Positions 1 to 5,986 of a stretch of DNA of 7,797 bases are shown in pieces. Position 1 is the stretch's first letter; each line of letters opens with the position of its first letter. Below the pieces are notes generated by a model that saw only the letters and a program-made list of their open reading frames with translations, searched no databases and was not told where the DNA came from. A program made the position numbers and the translations under genes. Source of the DNA: Chloroflexota bacterium (GTDB taxonomy: Bacteria; Chloroflexota; Anaerolineae; B4-G1); NCBI GenBank assembly GCA_003648125.1, contig QMOE01000089.1, positions 1-7,797 of the forward strand. Direction: 5' to 3'.

Positions 1-1548
1 AAATAGCGAGACGGCGAACGGTTGCAGCCCATAGTCATCATACAGCTCCTGGCGCGTGATGGTGCTATCCGGCGCGTCGGGGTTGACCACACTGTAGGTG
101 AATTTGCCGTTTGATTTGGCGGCAATCTCTTGCGCTACCTTTCCGATGGTATCCGGCGCATCGGCCAGCCATTCCGGCAGCATATCCGGCGTGACGTAGA
201 GCGTCAGGTGGGCCGGCTCGTCCATCGCCGCCAGCACCGAATCCACGCTTTGGAAGCCATAGACCACCTTTTTGATCGAGCTGGTCAGATCGTATTCCAG
301 GTTGCGCAGGTGCACGTCCACGCTGTCGCGCCCCTGCGTGACCTCAATCAGGTCGCGGAAGTTGAGCACCACGTTCTGGTCGCCGTAGCGGAGCAGAATG
401 TCGAAATAAGAGTTGATGATCGAGGTCTCGTACCGCCCGGCCACCTGGAACGGGGAGGGGCGGATGCCGTAGACCTGGTTCGCCTCCGCCTCCTTGTCCG
501 GGTCGGTGGCCGGGTCAATGATATCCAACTGCACCATCCCGTTCGAGGCGACTTTGTACTCTTCCAACATGTCGCGGATGCGCGGGACGAGCGGAGACAG
601 CAGTGGATGGGTCTTTTCGCTAAAGTAACCCCGGATGAGCAGCGGCTCGTGCAGGTTGCTCAGGATGTCGCGGGTGGCCGGGGAGAGGGTGTACTCGTGC
701 TGCGCGGTGAGATCGAGCCGTAGCCCGTGCAGGGGAAACATCCAGACGTTGACCAGCACCAGGTTCAGCGAGACCAGCAGCGAGGTGAGCACGACGGCCT
801 GACGGTGGGGGCGCGTGCGCTCGCCGGTGCTCCACTTTTTGCTATCGAGTGAAAGGACATTGAGCGCGAGGAAAACGCCGGTGAGCGAGAGGTAGTAAAG
901 CAGGTCGCGCAGGTCAACCACACCGCGCTGGATGGACTCGAAACGGCTGCCGGAACCGATAGCCCGCAGTATCTCGCCCACCCGGTCGCCGAAAAAGTCG
1001 GTCACGCCGCTGGAACCGGCCATGTAGAAAAGACCGCCGAGCAGCACAGTCAGGATGAGGGCGACGATCTGGTTATCGGTGCGGGAGGAGACGAACAGCC
1101 CGATGGCCGCGTAGGCCGCCGCCAGCAGGATGGCGGCCAGGTAACCGCCGATGACCGGCCCCCAGTCCAAGTTCCCCAGCAGCGAGACGGTGATGGGCAG
1201 GAAGAGGGTCAACGCCAGGGCAACGACGACCAACGCCATCACCGCCAGGAACTTGCCCACGACCAACTGGATGGGGGAGACGGGCAACGTGAGCAGCACC
1301 TCCAATGTTCCAGACCGTTGCTCCTCGCTCCACTGACGCATCGTCAGCGCCCCGACCAAAAAGATCATCAGCACCGGCATCCAGCGGAACAGGGGCCGCA
1401 CATCGGCGATACCCCGGGCGAAGAAAGTATCTATCCAGAAAAACGAAAACAACGTCACCGCCAGGAACACGCCCACGAATATGAGCGCCATCGGCGATCC
1501 AAAATATCCGGCCAATTCTTTGCGCGTGATAGAAAGTGATTGTTTCAT
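1..1548 (-). CDS. ABC-2 type permease fused to a GldG-like auxiliary domain (3' end outside window)
   Basis: Reading the minus strand from the ATG at 1548 gives 516 codons with no stop to base 1, so the C-terminus is missing. Residues 1 to about 235 are an ABC-2 permease (GldF/NosY-like): about six hydrophobic segments, starting MKQSLSITRKELAGYF, with the family's cytoplasmic stretch RQWSEEQRSGTLEVLLTLPV at about 71-90. After a basic linker (about 237-250) and a further membrane segment (about 251-272), an extracytoplasmic GldG-like region (ABC_transp_aux type) begins: RLDLTAQHEYTLSPATRDIL at 277-296, then PLLIRGYFSE, and later LEYDLTSSIKKVVYG. I checked the frame codon by codon through the junction, so the fusion is in the sequence as given. 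GAGG at 1557-1560, 8 nt upstream, supports the start. The gene follows the ATPase gene by 39 bp and should form one exporter with it. In Bacteroidota the GldA/F/G set is linked to gliding; here the substrate is unknown. The permease assignment is sure; the GldG label is good but family-level. Confidence 0.9.
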   Translation of the reverse strand, partial: MKQSLSITRKELAGYFGSPMALIFVGVFLAVTLFSFFWIDTFFARGIADVRPLFRWMPVLMIFLVGALTMRQWSEEQRSGTLEVLLTLPVSPIQLVVGKFLAVMALVVVALALTLFLPITVSLLGNLDWGPVIGGYLAAILLAAAYAAIGLFVSSRTDNQIVALILTVLLGGLFYMAGSSGVTDFFGDRVGEILRAIGSGSRFESIQRGVVDLRDLLYYLSLTGVFLALNVLSLDSKKWSTGERTRPHRQAVVLTSLLVSLNLVLVNVWMFPLHGLRLDLTAQHEYTLSPATRDILSNLHEPLLIRGYFSEKTHPLLSPLVPRIRDMLEEYKVASNGMVQLDIIDPATDPDKEAEANQVYGIRPSPFQVAGRYETSIINSYFDILLRYGDQNVVLNFRDLIEVTQGRDSVDVHLRNLEYDLTSSIKKVVYGFQSVDSVLAAMDEPAHLTLYVTPDMLPEWLADAPDTIGKVAQEIAAKSNGKFTYSVVNPDAPDSTITRQELYDDYGLQPFAVSLF

Positions 1549-1566
1549 TATTTATACCTCGCCAGT

Positions 1567-1581
1567 AGAAACCAGGTTTCT
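1567..1581. repeat. Short near-perfect palindrome between the two ABC genes
   Basis: AGAAACC and GGTTTCT form a 7-bp perfect inverted repeat around a single base. It lies in the 39-bp gap between the ATPase stop (1588) and the permease start (1548), just upstream of the permease ribosome site. It has no T-run, so it does not look like a terminator. It could be a small dispersed palindrome or an mRNA hairpin affecting translation of the permease. The role is unknown. Confidence 0.5.
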
Positions 1582-1587
1582 TTCGTC

Positions 1588-2514
1588 TTATGCAGCCATA
1601 GCCAATTCATTAAAGACCGTTTCCAGCGTGCGCACGTCGCGGCGCAGCTCGCGCAGCGGCCATCCTTGCCCCCGTGCCAGATCATAGATCGCCGGGCAGA
1701 GGTCTGCTCCGTCGCTCTCCTGCCCCAAAACACGGTAGGTCGGGTAGCCATCTGGCGTCTGGATGCGCTCGACATCTCGCACGCCGCCCAGTTCGCGCAG
1801 CGCGCGCTCCACCCCGTCCGGCACACTCCCCAGCACCAGGACCGCGTCGGAGGTAGCGGCCAGTTCCGAGAGGCGAGCGTCCGCCTTGATCTGCCCGTTC
1901 ATCAGGATGATGACCCGGTCGCAGAGCGCCTCCACCTCGGAGAGAATGTGCGTGGAAAAGAGAATCGTGCTGTGCTCCGCCAAGCGGCGGATCAGGCGGC
2001 GAATCTCGACGATCTGGGTGGGGTCCAACCCAATGGTCGGCTCGTCCAAAATCAACATGCGCGGTTTGTGGATGATCGCCTGAGCCAGTCCCACCCGCTG
2101 GCGGAACCCCTTGCTCAGGTGGCCGATGGGCCGGGTCAGATGATCGGCCAGGCCGGCAGCGTAGACCGCCTCCGAGATGCGAGCTATCATTTCATCCTCT
2201 GGAATCTGGCGTAACTCGGCCATCATCTTGAGATACCCCTGCACCGAAAGTTCCGGGTAGAGGGGCGCGCTCTCCGGCAGGTAGCCGATTTGCGCCTGCA
2301 CCTGGCGGGTGTGGGTCAGCACATCCAGGCCGCTCACGGTGACGTCGCCGTCGTTGGGTTGCAGGTAGCCGGTCAGGATTTTGATGGTGGTCGTCTTGCC
2401 CGCGCCGTTAGGGCCGAGCAGCCCCACGATCTCGCCCGATGCGATGTGGAAACTGATGCCCCGCAATGCCTCGACGGGGCCATACGATTTGGTTAGATTG
2501 GTGACGTCAATCAC
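1588..2514 (-). CDS. ABC transporter ATP-binding protein, GldA/CcmA-like
   Basis: This is the cytoplasmic ATPase that should power the adjacent permease/GldG-like fusion. With a GTG start at 2514 it is 308 aa, opening M-I-D-V-T-N-L as family members usually do. Visible motifs: Walker A GPNGAGKT at 34-41; Q-loop region IGYLPE with Glu in place of Gln; signature LSKGFRQR at 133-140; Walker B MLILDEP at 153-159; D-loop GLDP at 162-165; switch His in STHIL at about 189. A C-terminal domain of about 100 residues ends RTLETVFNELAMAA, the usual tail of ABC-2 exporter ATPases. GTG is chosen because GAGGAGG lies 5 nt upstream. An in-frame ATG at 2553 would add 13 residues but has no ribosome site, and its first codons lie in an inverted-repeat arm. 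The promoter at 2777-2804 would give a long structured leader. The substrate cannot be read from the sequence. Confidence 0.95.
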   Translation of the reverse strand: MIDVTNLTKSYGPVEALRGISFHIASGEIVGLLGPNGAGKTTTIKILTGYLQPNDGDVTVSGLDVLTHTRQVQAQIGYLPESAPLYPELSVQGYLKMMAELRQIPEDEMIARISEAVYAAGLADHLTRPIGHLSKGFRQRVGLAQAIIHKPRMLILDEPTIGLDPTQIVEIRRLIRRLAEHSTILFSTHILSEVEALCDRVIILMNGQIKADARLSELAATSDAVLVLGSVPDGVERALRELGGVRDVERIQTPDGYPTYRVLGQESDGADLCPAIYDLARGQGWPLRELRRDVRTLETVFNELAMAA

Positions 2515-2519
2515 AATTT

Positions 2520-2526
2520 CCTCCTC
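2520..2526 (-). promoter_or_regulatory. Strong Shine-Dalgarno site that decides the ATPase start
   Basis: The minus strand reads GAGGAGG, then five bases (AAATT), then GTG at 2514. This is a near-ideal anti-16S complement at normal spacing. It makes the GTG the likely start, rather than the ATG 39 nt further upstream, which has no purine-rich site before it. Confidence 0.75.
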
Positions 2527-2537
2527 ATAGACTGGCG

Positions 2538-2614
2538 GTAACTGCTCAGGCATAGCCCGTTCAAAGTTTTCAAGGTGCCCGGCACTTTAAAGTGCCGGGC
2601 ACCTGAGCAGTTAC
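2538..2614. repeat. Inverted repeat GTAACTGCTCAGG with interrupted arm
   Basis: GTAACTGCTCAGG at 2538-2550 is matched by its exact reverse complement at 2602-2614 (13 bp). The right arm runs directly into the palindrome at 2573-2604. On the left the two parts are split by 22 bp (2551-2572), and AGG stands at the end of the left arm and again after the 22 bp, at 2573-2575. The arrangement looks like one longer inverted-repeat element whose left arm has been interrupted. The left arm also supplies the first codons of the unlikely ATG-start extension of the ATPase. Confidence 0.65.
2573..2604. repeat. Perfect 32-bp palindrome in the ABC leader
   Basis: The half-site AGGTGCCCGGCACTTT is followed immediately by its exact reverse complement, with no spacer; symmetry fails at the next base on each side. 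It lies about 60 nt upstream of the ATPase GTG, inside the leader predicted from the promoter at 2777-2804, so the RNA could form a very stable GC-rich hairpin. No T-run follows on either strand, so it is not a typical intrinsic terminator. A REP-like dispersed repeat or the core of a small non-autonomous element is more likely than a simple operator, given the flanking inverted repeat. Confidence 0.85.
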
Positions 2615-2620
2615 GACTGG

Positions 2621-2655
2621 TGAAACATAAAGCATCAAACGTAAAGCATGAAACT
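2621..2655. repeat. Heptanucleotide tandem repeat, five degenerate units (non-coding)
   Basis: Five consecutive 7-bp units start at 2621, 2628, 2635, 2642 and 2649. They alternate between a T(G/C)AAAC(A/G/T) form and the form TAAAGCA, so the array also reads as a 14-bp repeat. The first form nearly matches the units inside the glycosyltransferase gene at 3794-3821. It lies in the untranslated leader of the ABC module. Degenerate possible units continue at 2747-2774. Confidence 0.6.
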
Positions 2656-2699
2656 CGGTAATTCCCGTTATGGGTGAAAAGTCAGTGCTTTACGTTGGA
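2635..2699. repeat. 14-bp inverted repeat derived from the heptad array
   Basis: TCAAACGTAAAGCA at 2635-2648 is matched by the reverse complement of 2686-2699 at 13 of 14 positions; the inner 10 bp (2638-2647 with 2687-2696) are exact. The left arm is two units of the heptad array, so the right arm looks like an inverted copy of it. In RNA this could form a long-loop stem in the ABC leader. Confidence 0.5.
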
Positions 2700-2741
2700 A
2701 AACAGACGCGATTTGGAAATCGCGGCTACAAAACGGGAATT
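2660..2741. repeat. 82-bp inverted-repeat-bounded element with internal hairpin
   Basis: AATTCCCGTT at 2660-2669 and its exact reverse complement at 2732-2741 bound an 82-bp stretch. Inside, CGCGATTT at 2707-2714 and AAATCGCG at 2717-2724 form an 8-bp perfect stem around GG. The layout resembles a miniature inverted-repeat element, but I see no convincing target-site duplication. It could equally be structured leader RNA of the ABC transcript. Confidence 0.45.
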
Positions 2742-2776
2742 GCTGATGAAACATGCCACGCTTTACGCTTCGCGCA

Positions 2777-2804
2777 ATTATACTACGTTCATCTCTATCG
2801 TCAA
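2777..2804 (-). promoter_or_regulatory. Sigma70-type promoter for the ABC module
   Basis: On the minus strand TTGACG (2804 to 2799) is separated by 16 bp from TATAAT (2782 to 2777): five of six and six of six consensus bases. It sits 21 bp beyond the stop of the upstream glycosyltransferase gene, where a new transcription unit would begin. Transcription would start near 2770 and leave a leader of about 255 nt before the GTG at 2514. The prediction is from consensus only; the housekeeping consensus is assumed to apply in this organism. Confidence 0.7.
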
Positions 2805-2825
2805 CGCTTGTCGCTGTGGAGGGAA

Positions 2826-4412
2826 CTAGGGTTTAGTCAAAATGTCCAACTCGCTGGGGGATACTTTGCGCGAGAGGTGGTAGAAAACGTGATAGTCGCC
2901 GATCTGCGCTTCGGCGTAACTCACGCCCAGGCCGGTCAATTGCTCACGCAGCAACCCATCCAGCAGCGGATGGTTGGTGGTGACGTAGACCGCCGTGCTG
3001 CTCGCAGCAACCAATTCACCGTAAGGGGCGTACCGGTCGTCGCGGGGGGTGTAGCGCAGGTCGGCTTTGTAGGGCAGGCGGGGCACGAGGATGATCTCCT
3101 CACCGGAGAGAAAAGAAATTGGATAAGTCACCCAGTAGTTGGCATAGCCGCGCGTGCCGGCGTGCGATTTCAAAAAGTCAATCAACTCGGCATCGTAGCG
3201 ATGGTCAACTTGAGTGATGGCCTCAAACTGGGTGGTTATCCCCGGCGGGTTGGTCGCCGCCGCCTGGAACGTACCGACCATGTTGAATATCAGAATCACC
3301 GCCAACAGCCCCCAGGCCCACCGTCCAACTCGCTTTTGCAGGGCGGTCAGCGTCTGGGCGGCAAAGATGAACAGCGGCAGGTAGAGCGGCACAAAGTAGC
3401 GCCCCGAAGGGTCGCCCCCAAAGGGGGTCAATATAAAGCCGAAAAACAAGGCTCCGCAGACCCCCCATAGCAGCAGTTGACCAGAACGAACGGTCGCCTC
3501 CGCCCGCCGGCGCAGCGCATAGCCCAGCGCGCCCAGGTAGAGCGCGAGCGGGAGCACGGCCAGCCACAGTGGCGGCCCATTGACGCTCCAGGGAAAGCGC
3601 AGTCCCAAGAGAGCCGGCAATCCCAGCACAAAAAAGCTGAAAACCCGCAGACCAACGTTTCCCAAAAAGCTGCCCGCCGTGGCGGTGCTGTTGACCGCCG
3701 TCCCAAACAATTCCGCCACGCCGGTTTCCATCTGGCCCAGGTTGCCCATCCACCAGGGCAGGCTGCCGACCGCAAGTCCCAGCGCGAGTAGCGTGAAACG
3801 TGAAACGTCAAACGTCAGACGTGAGCGCCATAAAAGCCAGAGGGCCACGGGAGCCAGGTAGACCAGCGTCAGGCCAAAGGCCCAGAACCCCAGGCCGGCG
3901 ATCAGGCCCCAGGCCAGCCACAGCCAGCGTTTGGGAGTTTTTTCCCCACCCAAGCGGTGGCCCCACCAGAGCAGGAGGTTGCCTGTCAGCAGCGCCTCTC
4001 CGTAGCCGCCCAACGTCGCGGTCGTGTAGAGGGTCAGTAGCACGGGAGGAAAGGCCAGCAGCAACGCGGTCAGCCGGGCGGTGAGCCGGTCGCCCGTTAG
4101 TTCAAAGGCCGCCAGGTAGCCGGTCAGCAGCACAGCGGCGAAGAGCGTCACCTGCGCCACTCGCACCGCCAGCACGCTCTCTCCCAGCAGCGCGAACGCC
4201 CCGGCCACCAGATAAGCGTCAAGGCTGCCCATGTAGGCCTGGCCGTAAAAGAACCAGGGGCGCTCCCCTTGCAAAATGTGACGCGCCATCAACGCTACCA
4301 CTGCCTCGTCCGAGTTGAACGGGACTGCGTCGAGGGCCAGCAGCACGATTTTGAGCGTCAGTGCCCCAAGCAGAATCGCAACCAGGGGCCAGATTTTGCG
4401 CGAGTTGGTCAT
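2826..4412 (-). CDS. GT39/PMT_2-like integral membrane glycosyltransferase
   Basis: The 528-aa product is a GT-C-fold membrane protein, expected to transfer a sugar from a polyprenyl-phosphate donor to an acceptor on the outer face of the membrane. It has an N-terminal signal-anchor helix (about 7-27). The first extracytoplasmic loop then shows PFNSDEAVVALMARHIL with Asp35-Glu36, the position of the conserved catalytic acid in the family, followed by WFFYGQAYMGSLDAYL. About ten further hydrophobic segments run to about residue 390, and a soluble C-terminal domain of about 130 residues follows. The ATG at 4412 is preceded only by a weak GGTGAT. The gene diverges from the gene at 4442 across 29 bp. 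Residues about 198-206 are encoded by a 7-bp tandem repeat in a loop between helices. I found no clear promoter for it in the 29-bp gap. Donor and acceptor are unknown; the class is secure, the exact family less so. Confidence 0.88.
   Translation of the reverse strand: MTNSRKIWPLVAILLGALTLKIVLLALDAVPFNSDEAVVALMARHILQGERPWFFYGQAYMGSLDAYLVAGAFALLGESVLAVRVAQVTLFAAVLLTGYLAAFELTGDRLTARLTALLLAFPPVLLTLYTTATLGGYGEALLTGNLLLWWGHRLGGEKTPKRWLWLAWGLIAGLGFWAFGLTLVYLAPVALWLLWRSRLTFDVSRFTLLALGLAVGSLPWWMGNLGQMETGVAELFGTAVNSTATAGSFLGNVGLRVFSFFVLGLPALLGLRFPWSVNGPPLWLAVLPLALYLGALGYALRRRAEATVRSGQLLLWGVCGALFFGFILTPFGGDPSGRYFVPLYLPLFIFAAQTLTALQKRVGRWAWGLLAVILIFNMVGTFQAAATNPPGITTQFEAITQVDHRYDAELIDFLKSHAGTRGYANYWVTYPISFLSGEEIILVPRLPYKADLRYTPRDDRYAPYGELVAASSTAVYVTTNHPLLDGLLREQLTGLGVSYAEAQIGDYHVFYHLSRKVSPSELDILTKP
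3794..3821. repeat. Heptanucleotide tandem repeat inside the GT39-like gene
   Basis: Four consecutive 7-bp units begin at 3794, 3801, 3808 and 3815: TGAAACG twice, then TCAAACG and TCAGACG. The preceding CGT (from 3791-3793) and the T at 3822 extend the pattern slightly. On the coding (minus) strand the array is read in all three phases and encodes RLTFDVSRF (residues 198-206) in a loop between membrane helices. The first three units fit the consensus of the array at 2621-2655. Confidence 0.8.
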
Positions 4413-4433
4413 TATGCTATCACCGTGTATAAT
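4405..4433 (+). promoter_or_regulatory. Promoter for the plus-strand glycosyltransferase, probably leaderless
   Basis: A perfect TATAAT lies at 4428-4433, with a weaker TTGGTC at 4405-4410 and a 17-bp spacer. The ATG at 4442 begins only 8 bases after the -10 box, so the transcript should start at or within a few bases of the start codon. There is no Shine-Dalgarno sequence before it, which fits a leaderless mRNA. The promoter overlaps the start codon and first codons of the divergent gene at 4412. Confidence 0.6.
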
Positions 4434-4441
4434 GGTACGCG

Positions 4442-5986
4442 ATGCACAAACGCAGAATTGATACCGAATGGCTTTTGATCGCGGGCCTGCTGGCCATAGC
4501 CCTGCTGGCCCGCCTCGTGCCCGGCGAGCGCATGGTGGACGATGCCTACATCACCTTTCGCTACGCCCGCAACCTGGTCGCGGGCCGCGGCCTGGTCTAC
4601 AATCCGGGCGAGTTGGTGTTGGGCACGACCACGCCGCTCTACACGTTGCTGTTGGCGGGAGTGGCGCTGGCGACCGGCTCGCGCGACTTTGCCGCGCTGG
4701 CGCTGGCGGTCAACGCGCTGGCCGGCGCAGCCTCTGTAGGGCTGCTCTACGGGCTGGGCAAGCGGTTCACCAGAAGCAAGGCTCCCGCTGCAGCGGCGGC
4801 TCTGCTCTGGGCCGTGGCCCCATACAGCGTCACCTTCGCCGTGGGCGGGATGGAGACCGATCTGACGATTGCGCTGCTCCTCGCCGCCGCCTACGCCCAC
4901 GTGACCAACCACCCGCGCGCGATGGCCGTGCTCTCAGCGCTGGCGCTCCTGGCCCGGCCCGATACGTCCATCCTGCTGGTGCTGCTCTGGCTAGACCTAA
5001 TCCTGGCGCGGCGTCGAATCCCCTGGCGGGAAGGACTGATCACGCTGGCGATTCTGACCCCCTGGCTGATTTTCGGCACGCTCGCCTTCGGCAGCCCGCT
5101 GCCCGGTTCCATCGCTGCCAAGTCCATCACCTATCGTCTGAACCCAAGCGACGACCTGGTACGGCTGATCCAGCACTATAGCAACCCTTTCCTCGGCGAC
5201 GCGATATTTGGCTCCTTGTGGCATCTGATCGGCTTTGCGGTCTACTTGCTGCTGTGTGCATTAGGTGGGCTGCGAGCGATCCGCCGCAAGCGGCGCATCT
5301 GGCCCCTGCTGGCTTACCCTTATCTTTATTTGATCGTCTTTGCCGCCGCCAATCCGCTTCTCTTCCGCTGGTATTTTTCGCCGCCGCTGCCGTTTTACTT
5401 TCTGCTCATTTTTACCGGCGTCTGGGCCATGACCGGTGACGTGGGCCGCGCCATTCGCCGCTCGCCATTCACCATTCGCTATTCGCTATTCGCCATTTTC
5501 ACCATCGGGACGCTGGCCCTCACGCTCAACGGTTGGGAATTACACCCCGACCACGGCCCCGACCGGCCCGCGCCGGAGATGGCCTGGTTCAAGCTGGAGC
5601 TGCTCTACGCTCGAGCCTCCGGCCTCGTGCTCGCCCACGCCGCGCCTGAGGATACTCTCTGCGCCGGCGACATCGGCGTGCTGGGCTACCACACCGACCT
5701 GCGCATCCTGGATACCGTCGGGCTGGTGACGCCAGATGCCAGACGCTACTACCCGGCCGACCCCAACATCTACGTCATCAATTATGCCATTCCCGCCGAT
5801 TTGGTGCTGGCGCTCGACCCCGATTACATCGTCATTTTAGAAGTCTACGGGCGGCGCGGACTTTTGCCCGATCCCCGTTTCCAGGCTCAGTACCGGCTAC
5901 TGGACAAGTTCGAGACGGATATCTATGGCTCAGATGGGATGCTCATTTTCGCCCGCGACGAAGCAGCCATCCAGCCGCCAGAATGA
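4442..5986 (+). CDS. GT-C membrane glycosyltransferase with DDAYITFRYARNL motif
   Basis: The 514-aa integral membrane protein starts with an anchor helix (about 10-27), then the first-loop motif DDAYITFRYARNL (Asp33-Asp34), continuing GLVYNPGE and GTTTPLY. This loop pattern is typical of GT-C enzymes of the PMT_2/arabinofuranosyltransferase-like group (AftB-like), which use lipid-phosphate sugar donors on the outer face of the membrane. About nine or ten further hydrophobic segments follow. The C-terminal soluble part (about 375-514) holds CAGDIGVLGYHTDLRILDTVGL, a conserved pattern in this group. The ATG at 4442 has no Shine-Dalgarno site but lies right behind a TATAAT box. Residues about 337-353 (from AIRRSPFTIRY) come from a 7-bp tandem repeat. 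The last 44 bp overlap the convergent YfhO-type gene. The exact sugar and acceptor cannot be read. AftB is a similarity of motif, not a claim of the same reaction. Confidence 0.88.
   Translation: MHKRRIDTEWLLIAGLLAIALLARLVPGERMVDDAYITFRYARNLVAGRGLVYNPGELVLGTTTPLYTLLLAGVALATGSRDFAALALAVNALAGAASVGLLYGLGKRFTRSKAPAAAAALLWAVAPYSVTFAVGGMETDLTIALLLAAAYAHVTNHPRAMAVLSALALLARPDTSILLVLLWLDLILARRRIPWREGLITLAILTPWLIFGTLAFGSPLPGSIAAKSITYRLNPSDDLVRLIQHYSNPFLGDAIFGSLWHLIGFAVYLLLCALGGLRAIRRKRRIWPLLAYPYLYLIVFAAANPLLFRWYFSPPLPFYFLLIFTGVWAMTGDVGRAIRRSPFTIRYSLFAIFTIGTLALTLNGWELHPDHGPDRPAPEMAWFKLELLYARASGLVLAHAAPEDTLCAGDIGVLGYHTDLRILDTVGLVTPDARRYYPADPNIYVINYAIPADLVLALDPDYIVILEVYGRRGLLPDPRFQAQYRLLDKFETDIYGSDGMLIFARDEAAIQPPE
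5451..5499. repeat. Heptanucleotide tandem repeat inside the plus-strand glycosyltransferase gene
   Basis: Seven 7-bp units run from 5451 to 5499 with consensus C(C/T)ATTCG. Two units read CCATTCG exactly, two adjacent units (5479 and 5486) read CTATTCG, and the others differ by one to three bases. In the gene's frame they encode a 7-residue-period peptide (IRRSPFT then IRYSLFA, residues about 338-351) just before a hydrophobic helix. The unit is different from that of the arrays at 2621 and 3794. Confidence 0.8.

Noticed and set aside
130..723. Plus-strand open frame of 197 codons
   Set aside because: It lies opposite the continuous GldG-like coding frame, is rich in Arg/His/Val/Gln with no domain pattern, and has no ribosome site. 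It is a shadow of codon bias on the other strand.
1540..2214. Plus-strand open frame of 224 codons
   Set aside because: It is antisense to the ABC ATPase, whose motifs are complete. The plus-strand translation has no recognisable domain.
2573..2604. Palindrome as an intrinsic terminator of the GT39-like transcript
   Set aside because: There is no T-run on either side, and it lies downstream of the promoter of the next unit, where a terminator would block the ABC genes.
2660..2741. Inverted-repeat element as a tRNA or other known small RNA
   Set aside because: It has no cloverleaf, no conserved TpsiC-arm sequence and no CCA-type 3' end. The stems are simple inverted repeats.
2670..3470. Plus-strand open frame of 266 codons starting in the repeat-rich gap
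   Set aside because: It starts inside repeats and then runs antisense to the soluble domain of the GT39-like protein. Its composition (Gln, Arg, Val, Gly) is typical of a shadow frame.
5451..5499. Repeats as a CRISPR array
   Set aside because: Units are 7 bp, directly adjacent, without spacers, and within a coding frame; no cas gene is present.
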